DNA of 64,000 nt from Cacajao melanocephalus (Eukaryota > Chordata > Mammalia > Primates > Pitheciidae): positions 50,534-114,533 of the forward strand of contig CAUYLG010039276.1 of assembly GCA_963573385.1 (NCBI GenBank), read 5' to 3'. The notes under the pieces are model-generated. The model worked only from the letters and a program-made list of their open reading frames with translations. It did no database searches and was not told the DNA's origin. This document shows positions 56,946 to 64,000 of the stretch, piece by piece. The number at the start of each line of letters is the position of its first letter. Position 1 is the stretch's first letter. Both the position numbers and the translations under genes were made by a program.

Positions 56946-57984
56946 AAAGAAAGTGGCATAAAGAGAAAAGGAAATAGTTATTTCTCGGGCATTTACAACC
57001 CTTGAAAGCCAAATATAAACTCTTCCAGGTTCATTGATACTGCTCAGTTTCATCCTCCAGGATGTAATCTAAAGTCCCCTCTGTGTTTAACATTCAAGCA
57101 ATAGACTTAGATTTCAGACACAATGAATGCATCAGGACAGGCAATAAAAGAGCAAGACATTGCAATTTAAAACTCAGTGCAATTTGAAAGCAACATAACA
57201 AATTATGCTGGACTTGAGTAGATGTGTATATGATGGGAAAGTGGTTCTGAGATCTTTCATCTCTCTTGGGGTAGGTCATTCCTGGCTTCTGCTTAACTCT
57301 AGCATGTCATTGACCACTTAACAAACTTTAAAATTGAAGATAAAAACCTCCTGAATTTGTTTTTATGGCAACGACATAAAGCTTGTTGTTTGGAATTCTG
57401 TATCTCTGGCATTTGGAATTATAGCAGATTTAAATTATGGAATATGTGTTTATTTGCAGGATGGGAGGAGGGAAGCATATACTTTATTATTATTACTACT
57501 ATGTAATACTTAGTGTGAATCTCACTGACCCCTTGAGGAGCCTTTATTAGGAGCCTTATCTGAGAGTTAGCTTACCTGTTTTGGGGCTGTTTTAAGACTG
57601 GCATGATAAAATTATTAGAGCTCTTAAAGCATTGGGGTAAAATATCTAAATTTAACAAAGATGATCAGTATATTTTCTATTTATATGCTGTTCTTGAACA
57701 GGAAAATAAACTTCAATATGTAGAAGTTTTGTGAATGTCCAAAATAGCAAATTTCAATGATTTATAGTGTGGGATCCTGGCATGATTTGCTGCTTTATTT
57801 GAAGTGGTGCTATAGCGATTTCTAATTTAAACAGGAGACCAAGAAAGCCAAAAAGATATAAATAGAAAAGCAAAGGACGCTTTTTAGTTATTTTTCCCTC
57901 CATGCCCTTGCTGTCCAACCCCATCTTCCTAGAAGTCTTGCAGCTCTTCTTCATGACAATGGCCAAGTGTCTTCTCTTTATTGC
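56946..57984. other. Unique non-coding stretch
   Basis: No gene or repeat is recognised. Confidence 0.5.
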
Positions 57985-58334
57985 TGTATTAGTGTGTTCT
58001 CACATTGCTTCCCTGAGACTAGATAATTTATAAAGGAAAGAGGTTTAATTGACTCACAGTTCTGTGTGGCTGGGGAGGCCTCAGGAAACTTACAATCATG
58101 GTGAAAGGCGAAGGGGAGGCAGGCACTTTCTTCACAAGTGGCAGGAAAGAGAGAGAGGGAAGAGGGGAGTGCCACTTTTAAACCATCATATCTTGTGAGA
58201 ACTTACTATGATGAGAACAGCATGGAGGCAACCATTCCCACCATCCAGTCACCTCCCACTGGAACCCTCCTCCACACCAGGTTATTACAATTCGAGATGA
58301 GATTTGAGTGGGGACACAGAGCCAAACCATATCA
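57985..58334 (-). mobile_element. THE1/MST-type solo LTR, minus strand
   Basis: It starts 'TGTATTAGTGTGTTCTCACA' and ends 'GCCAAACCATATCA'. Between them lie 'GATAATTTATAAAGGAAAGA', 'CTCAGGAAACTTACAATCAT', 'GTGCCACTTTTAAACCATCA' and 'GATGAGATTTGAGTGGGGAC'. It is 350 bp, the normal THE1 length, and the best preserved LTR of this group in the window. No internal genes are present. Confidence 0.93.
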
Positions 58335-58890
58335 ATAGTTCTCTCTTTTTTTCCTGCCCAGCTTTACTTGACACCATTTCCCCTTCCTACTTAATTTGTT
58401 TCTTAATGCTTATTATAAATTAAAATATTTAAGTAATTAATTTGTTTCTATTTCTTCCAGTCAATTTTAAGTTTATGAAAGGCAATGACCATGACATTTA
58501 AAAAAAAAATTTTGAGTTCTCATAGAATGAGTAGTATTTTAAAAGGGCAAAACATTTTCCTACCAGTCCCATTTTTCTTGCATGAGTATTTAGGAGGTCA
58601 TGTTATAAGCTATTGAGCCATGCGTCCTTAAGATATCTTCCAGAGGCTTCCTCAGATATACACACCCCTGACCCCATGTGGTAAAACAGTAAAGGCTGAT
58701 ACAGAAAAGAGTATTTAAATATTCAAGACAAACTACTATGAATAACTACCCACATTTAACTCACAGTTTTTAAACTCTTATTTTTTAATAACACATGGCA
58801 ATTGCAAAAAAAAAATTAAATTAACACAGAAAAGATATGTTGTCCCCTAATACTACTCCCTACTTCCTCCAGGTAACCTGAGTTAGTAGT
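58335..58890. other. AT-rich unique stretch
   Basis: No gene or repeat is recognised. Confidence 0.5.
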
Positions 58891-59228
58891 TTGGTTATTG
58901 CTCATTTATTTATTTGTTTTTAAGAAAGGGTCTCACTCTGTCACCCAGACTAGAGTGCAGTGACACAATCATGGCTCACTGCAGCCTCGGCCTCCTGGGC
59001 TTAACTGATCCTCCCACCACAGCCTGCCAAGTAGCCTGGACTACATGTGTGCCACCATGCCAGGGTAATTTTTATACTTATGTAGAGACAGGGTTTTACT
59101 ATGTTGCTCAGGCTTGTCTCGAACTCCTGGGCTCAAGCAACCCACCTATCTCAGCCTCCCAAAGCAATCCACCTGTATTGGCCTCCCAAAGTGGCATAAG
59201 GCATTAGCCACCACACCCAACCTTGGTT

Positions 59229-59231
<3 letters not shown>
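58891..59231 (-). mobile_element. AluJ-type element with internal duplication
   Basis: A reversed Alu (58900-59222) is flanked by TTGGTTATT at 58891-58899 and 59223-59231. Older-subfamily text is seen ('GGGCTTAACTGATCCTCCCA', 'ACTATGTTGCTCAGGCTTG'). About 30 bp are tandemly repeated: CAACCCACCTATCTCAGCC... and then CAATCCACCTGTATTGGCC..., both continuing CTCCCAAAG. Confidence 0.95.
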
Positions 59232-59563
<332 letters not shown>

Positions 59564-59734
59564 ATGACTATGTAACTATATATAAGTCATGAGATTTAAA
59601 ATAGTAGTCACTAAGGTCTACTTAAAGCTTAGTTTGTACATGGGCATTTTCTGACATTTATACTTTAAAGTACACTTAATTTACCCAGTAGTCATTGAGG
59701 ATCAGGTTGTTCAGTTTCCATGTACTTGTGCGGT

Positions 59735-59870
59735 TTTTTTTTTAGAAAAAAGATAGAGAAAAAGAAAGAAAAAAAGAATAAAAGAGAGAAAGAAAGAGGA
59801 AGAAAAAGAGGGAGAGAGAACGAGAAACTTGCTCTATTGCCCAGGCTAGAATACAATCTAAAAATAGGTA
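59735..59870 (-). mobile_element. Alu 3'-end fragment with purine expansion
   Basis: 'AACTTGCTCTATTGCCCAGG' then 'CTAGAATACAATC' is the end of a reversed Alu. It is preceded by a GA-rich tract (AAAGAAAGAAAAAAAG, AGAGAGAAAGAAAGAGG, GAGGGAGAGAGAACG) instead of a T tail. It looks like an old fragment whose 'gagacagag' part expanded as a microsatellite. Confidence 0.65.
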
Positions 59871-59984
59871 TTAAAGGTCTCTTTTATGTCAATAATTATA
59901 CTTAACAACGGAGACAGGAAGGAATAAGGGAAGGAAATAACAAACAGCCAACCAATATTTCATTTAAATCTGTGAAATGCTATG

Positions 59985-60520
59985 CAATTGCTGAAAAGTG
60001 ATTTACTTCCAATTATATGGTCACTTTAAAAATAGGTGTAATGTGATACTGAGAAAAATGTACGTTTTGTGCATTTGGGGTGGAGAATTCTGTAAATATT
60101 TATTAAGTTTACTTATTCCAGGTCTGAGTTCAAATCATAGATGTCCTTGTTAATTTTCTATCTCGTTAATCTATCTAATGTTAACAATGTAGTGTTAAAA
60201 GTCTCCCACTATTATTGTGCGGGAGTCTAAGTGTCTTTGTAAGTCATTAAGAACTTATCTTATGTATCTGGGTGCTCCTGTATTAGGTGCATATATACTA
60301 GGATCATTAGCTCTTCTTGTTGCATTGATCCTTTTACCATTATGTAATGTCCCTCATCGTTTCTTATGGTCTTTGTTGCTATTAAAGTCTATTTTGTCAA
60401 ATACGAAAATTACAACTCTTGGTTTTTTTTTTTGCTCTCCATATGATTGGTGAATCTTCCTCCGTCCCTTTGTTTTGAGTCTTTGTGTGTACTTGCATGT
60501 GAGATATGTCTGGATACAGC
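59985..60520 (-). pseudogene. Older L1 ORF2 endonuclease-domain fragment
   Basis: Reversed ORF2 text covers the endonuclease region: 'TTTACTTCCAATTATATGGT', 'TTTGGGGTGGAGAATTCTGT', 'TCTCCCACTATTATTGTGCG' and 'CTGGGTGCTCCTGTATTAGG'. It parallels 60606-61125 block by block, at clearly lower identity to L1 consensus wording. It is dead and is cut at 60520, where the younger L1 inserted. Its remainder should lie beyond the younger L1, past the right edge. Confidence 0.88.
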
Positions 60521-61247
60521 AAGTTTCTTGATACTGAGTTCTAATTTGATTGCACTATGGTCTGAGAGACTATCTGTTATGATTTCCATGGTTTTGTATT
60601 TGCTGAAGAGTATTTTACTTCCAATTATGTGGTCAATTTTAGAATATGTGCCATGTGGTGCTGAGAAGAATGCATATTCTGTTGATTTGGGGTGGAGAGT
60701 TCTGTAGATGCCTATTAGGTCTGCTTGGTCCAGAGCTGAGTTCAAGTTCAGAATATCTTTGTTAATTTTCTGTCTCATTGATCTGTCTAATATTGACAGT
60801 GGGGTGTTAAAATCTCCCACTATTATTTTGTGTGAGTCCAAGTCTCATTGTAGGTCTCTAAGAACTTGCTTTGTGAATCTGGGTGCTCCTGTATTGGGCG
60901 CATATATATTTAGGATAGTTCGCTCTTTTTGTTTCATTGATCCCTTTACCATTATGTAATACCCTTCTTTGTCTTCTTTGATTTTTGTTGGTTTAAAGTC
61001 TGTTTTATCAGAGACTAGGATTGCAACCCCTGCTTTTTTTTTTTCCTTTCCATTTGCTTGGTAAATCTTCCTCCATCCCTTTATTTTGAGCCTATGTGTG
61101 TCTGTACATGAGATGGGTCTCCTAAATACAGCACACCAATGGGTCTTGACTCTTTGTCCAGTTTGCTAGTCTGTATCTTTTAATTTGGGCATTTAGCCCA
61201 TTTACATTTAAGGTTAATATTGTTATATGTGAATTTGATCCTGTCAT
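60521..61247 (-). pseudogene. L1 ORF2 N-terminal (endonuclease) part, inverted arm
   Basis: ORF2 starts at the ATG complementary to 61245-61247 ('ATGACAGGATC'). About 242 codons are present, i.e. the AP-endonuclease domain that nicks target DNA. The frame ending near 60410 shows GDFNTPLS (residues 9-16 of that frame) and SDHSA (93-97), both endonuclease motifs. The segment ends after IKKL, where the frame runs by chance into the older L1. Frameshifts or stops upstream leave no complete domain, so it is inactive. Confidence 0.88.
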
Positions 61248-61309
61248 GATGCTAGCTGGTTATTTTGCCCATTAGTTGATGCAGCTTCTTCATAATGTCG
61301 ATGGTTTTA

Positions 61310-62325
61310 CAATTTGATATGTTTTTGCAGTGGCTGATACAGATTTTTCCTTCCCATATGTAGTGCTTCCTTTAGGAGCTCTTATAAGGTAGGCCTGGTG
61401 GTGACAAAATCTTTCAGCATTTGCTTCTCTAAAGGATTTTATTTCTCCTTTGTTTATGAAGCTTAGTTTGGCTGGATATGAAATTTTGGATTGAAAATTC
61501 TTTAAGAATGCTGAATATTGGTCCCCACTCTCTTTTGGCTTGTAGGATTTCTACAGAGAGATCTGCTGTGAGTCTGATGGGCTTCCCTTTGTGGGTAGCC
61601 CAGCCTTTCTCTCTGGCTGCCCTTAACATTTTTTTCTTTCATTTCAACCTTGTTGAATCTGATGACTATGTGTCTTGGGGTTGCTCTTCTCAAGGAGTAC
61701 CTTTGTGGTGTTCTCTGTATTTCCTAAATTTGAATATTGGCCTGTCTTGCTAGGTGGGAAAGTGCTCCTGGATAATATCCTGAAGTGTGTTTTCCAACTT
61801 AGTTCTATTCTCCCCATCACTTTCAGGTACACCAACATAGGTTTGGTCTTTTCACATAGTCCCATATTTCTTGGAGGCTTTATTTCTTTTCACTCTTTTT
61901 TCCCTAACCTTGTGTTCATACTTTATTTCATTAAGTTGATGTTCAGTCTCTGATATCCTTTCTTCAACTTGATTGATTCGGTTATTGAAACTTATGTATG
62001 CTTCACGAAGTTCTCGTGATACGTTTTTCAGCTCCATCAGGTCATTTATATTCTTCTCTAAACTGGTTATTCTAGTGAGCAATTCCTCTAATGTTTTTTC
62101 AGAGTTCTTGGCTTCCTTCCATTGGGTTAGAACATGCTCCTTTAGCTCAGATGAGTTTGTTATTACCCACCTTCTGAAGTTTTCTTCTGTCAATTCATCA
62201 AACTCATTCTCTGTCCAGTTTTGTTCCCTTGCTGATGAGGAGCTGTGATCCTTTGGAGGAGAAGAGGCATTCTGGTTTTTGGAATTTTTAGCCTTTTGCA
62301 CTGGTTTTCCTTTATCTTTGTGGAT
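61310..62325 (-). pseudogene. L1 ORF1 (RNA-binding protein) pseudogene
   Basis: ORF1p is the trimeric nucleic-acid chaperone of L1. The first 149-codon frame (61852-62301) includes ASSPPKDHSSSS, then the start of the coiled coil (ITSLEKNINDLMELKN, then a heptad-rich stretch to about residue 130). The RRM region continues in other phases (61644-61865, 61502-61693), and the C-terminal domain (GKPIRLTADLS, EWGPIF) lies at 61429-61629. At least two frameshifts break it. Full length would be about 338 residues. Confidence 0.9.
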
Positions 62326-63110
62326 TTATCTACCTTTGGTCTTTGATGTTGGTGGCTTTCAGATGGAGTTTCTTTGTGGATATCCTTTTTGTTGATGTTG
62401 ATGCTATGCCTTTCTGTCTGTTAGTTTTCCTTTTAATGGTCAGGACCCTCTGCTTCAGGGCTGCTGAATTTTGCTGGGAGTCCGCTCCAGGCCCTGTATT
62501 CATGGGTATCACCAATGGAGGCTGCAGAACAGCAAAGATTGCTGCCTGTTCCTCCCTCTAGAAGCTTCATCCCAGAGTGGCACCTGCCAGATGCCAGCCA
62601 GAGCTATTCTGTATGAGGTATCTGTCGACCCCTGCTTGGGGGTGTCTCCCTGTCAGGAGGCATGAGAGTCAGGGACCTACTTGAGGAGGCAGTCTGTCCC
62701 TTAGCAGCGCTGGAATGCTGTGCTGGGATATCCGCTGCTCTTTTCAGAGCCAGCTGGCAGGAACATTTAAGTCTGCTGAAGCTGTGTCCATAGGGACCCC
62801 TTCCCTCTGGTGCTCTGTCCAAGAGAGAGAGGGCTTTTATCTGTAAGCTCCTGACTGGAGCTGCTGCCTTTCTTTCAGAGATGCCCTGCCCAGAGAGGAG
62901 GAATCTAGAGAGGTAGGCTGGTTACAGTGGTTTTGCCAAGCTGAAGTAGGCTCCGCTCAGTTTGAAATTCCTGGTGGCTTTGTTTACACTGTGAGGGGAA
63001 AACTTCCTACTCAAGCCTGAGTAATGGCGTACGCCCCTCCCTCCACCAAGCTGGAGATTCCCAGGTTGACTTCATACGGTTATGCTTGCAGTGAGAATTT
63101 TGAGCCAGTG
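62326..63110 (-). mobile_element. L1 5'UTR, partial, inverted arm
   Basis: GC-richer sequence with 'GGCAGTCTGTCCCTTAGCAG', 'CCTGAGTAATGGCGTACGCC', 'CCTGGTGGCTTTGTTTACAC' and 'GCAGTGAGAATTTTGAGCCA' is the reversed L1 5'UTR, the internal promoter region of L1. About 780 bp remain. It stops at the inversion junction near 63110. Open frames here are by-products. Confidence 0.85.
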
Positions 63111-63860
63111 GATTAATAAGCTCTTTGAAACCAATGAGAATAAAGACACGATGTACCAGAATCTCTGGGACACAGCTAAAGCAATGTTTAGAGGGAATGT
63201 TATAGCACTAAATGCCCACAGAAGACAGCAAGAAAGATCTAAAATTGACATCCTAACATCTCAATTAAAAGAACTAGAGAAACAAGAGCAAACAAATTCA
63301 AAAGCAGAAGACAAGAAGTAAGATCGGAGCAGAACTGAAGGAGTTAGAGACATGAAAAACCTTCAAAACAATCAGTGAATCTAGGAGCTGGCTTTTTTCT
63401 GAAACGATTAACAAAATAGACTGCTAGCCAGACTAATAAAGAGGAAAAGAGAGAAGAATAAAATAGACATAATAAAAAATGATAAAGGGGATATCACCAT
63501 TAATCCCACAGAAATACAAACTACTATCAGAGAATAATAAATAAACTAGAAAATCTATGCAAATAAACTAGAAAATCCAGAAGAAAGGGATAAATTCTGG
63601 ACACATACACCCTCCCAAGACTAAACCAGGAAAAACTTGAATCCCTGAATAGATCATTAACAAGTTCTGAAATTGAGGTAGTAATTAATAACCTATCAAC
63701 CAAAAAAAGCCCAGGACCAGACAGATTCACAGCCGAATTCTACCAGAGGTATAAAGAGGAGCTGCTACCATTCCTTCTGAAACTATTCCAAACAATAAAA
63801 AAAGAGGGAATCCTCTCTAACTCATTTTATGAGGACAGCATCATCCTGATACCAAAACCA
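63111..63860 (+). pseudogene. L1 ORF2 middle part, direct arm
   Basis: The plus frame opens with [21 protein letters not shown] and [14 protein letters not shown]. These match ORF2 just after the endonuclease domain. Later blocks ([18 protein letters not shown], in another phase near 63706-63765) lead to the start of the reverse-transcriptase domain ('GATACCAAAACC'). Frameshifts and stops (for example at 63319) break it. The catalytic FADD region of the reverse transcriptase is absent because of the deletion at about 63855. Confidence 0.88.
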
Positions 63861-64000
63861 CCTAGGCAATACCATTCAGGACATAGGCATGGGCAAAGAC
63901 TTCATGACTAAAACACCAAAAGCAATGACAACAAAAGCCAAAATTGACAAATGGGATCTAATTAAACCAAAGAAGTTTTGGATAGCAAAAATAAATAAAT
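63861..64000 (+). pseudogene. L1 ORF2 C-terminal part after an internal deletion
   Basis: 'CCTAGGCAATACCATTCAGG' then 'ACATAGGCATGGGCAAAGAC' and 'AAATGGGATCTAATTAAACC' belong to the last quarter of ORF2, roughly 500 codons downstream of the text just before it. The final 25 bases (GATAGCAAAAATAAATAAAT) drift from L1 wording. The element continues past the window. Confidence 0.85.

Larger units (their letters stand above)
60521..64000. mobile_element. Primate L1 with 5' inversion, runs off the window
   Basis: Two arms of one L1 meet head to head. 60521-63110 reads on the minus strand from ORF2 codon ~240 back through ORF1 into the 5'UTR. 63111-64000 reads on the plus strand from ORF2 codon ~265 onward. 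This is the layout made by twin priming. The ORF1 wording suggests an older primate subfamily (L1PB or early L1PA); that is inference. The left end lies in another L1; the right end, poly-A and TSD are outside. Confidence 0.9.

Noticed and set aside
61478..62561. Several plus-strand frames of 72-92 codons
   Set aside because: They are antisense to L1 ORF1 and the 5'UTR. The real reading is the broken L1 ORF1 on the minus strand.
62471..63110. GC-rich segment as a possible gene promoter or CpG island
   Set aside because: It is the L1 5'UTR in reverse, with few CpGs left, so a host CpG-island promoter is not supported.

Overview
The window is primate nuclear DNA, almost certainly human or another catarrhine. 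Its repeats are primate Alu elements of J, S and Y type, a primate-age L1 with recognisable 5'UTR, ORF1 and ORF2, and THE1/MST/MLT1 long terminal repeats. MIR, L2, MER5A and MER20 fossils shared by placental mammals lie beneath them. No operon-like layout, rRNA, tRNA, CRISPR array or convincing intact gene is present. The base composition is AT-rich and the sequence reads as intron or intergenic DNA.

Layout. 1-16 kb: mostly unique sequence with MIR/L2 fossils, two Alus, and MaLR-type LTRs at 7.6, 10.4 and 11.4 kb. 16-20 kb: an old minus-strand L1 3' end broken up by a THE1/MST LTR (itself split by an Alu) and by an MLT1 LTR, with a local inverted copy of L1 sequence that forms a 19-bp hairpin; a plus-strand L1 3' end follows. 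20-26 kb: unique sequence, two Alus and an AT/AC microsatellite. 27-30 kb: an old minus-strand L1 holding an MLT1-like LTR that in turn holds a solo class I ERV LTR. 30-36 kb: a monomeric Alu, MER20, MLT1-type LTRs, the longest open frame (216 codons) and three Alus of alternating orientation. 36-48 kb: old L1 3' fragments, Alus, a DNA-transposon fossil, MLT1/MST LTRs and MER5A. 48-60 kb: unique DNA with MIRs, an Alu, a three-armed Alu, an MLT1 LTR, a THE1-type LTR and a tandem Alu pair. 60-64 kb: a large L1 with a 5' inversion, inserted in an older L1 and running off the right edge.

The interest lies in insertion history rather than gene function. Family names rest on recall of consensus features and are hedged where subfamilies are hard to tell apart by eye. 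Boundaries backed by target-site duplications (TSDs) are exact; other boundaries may be off by tens of bases. Three possible exons are reported in Part 2 as hypotheses only. I found no previously undescribed biological system that the sequence supports.
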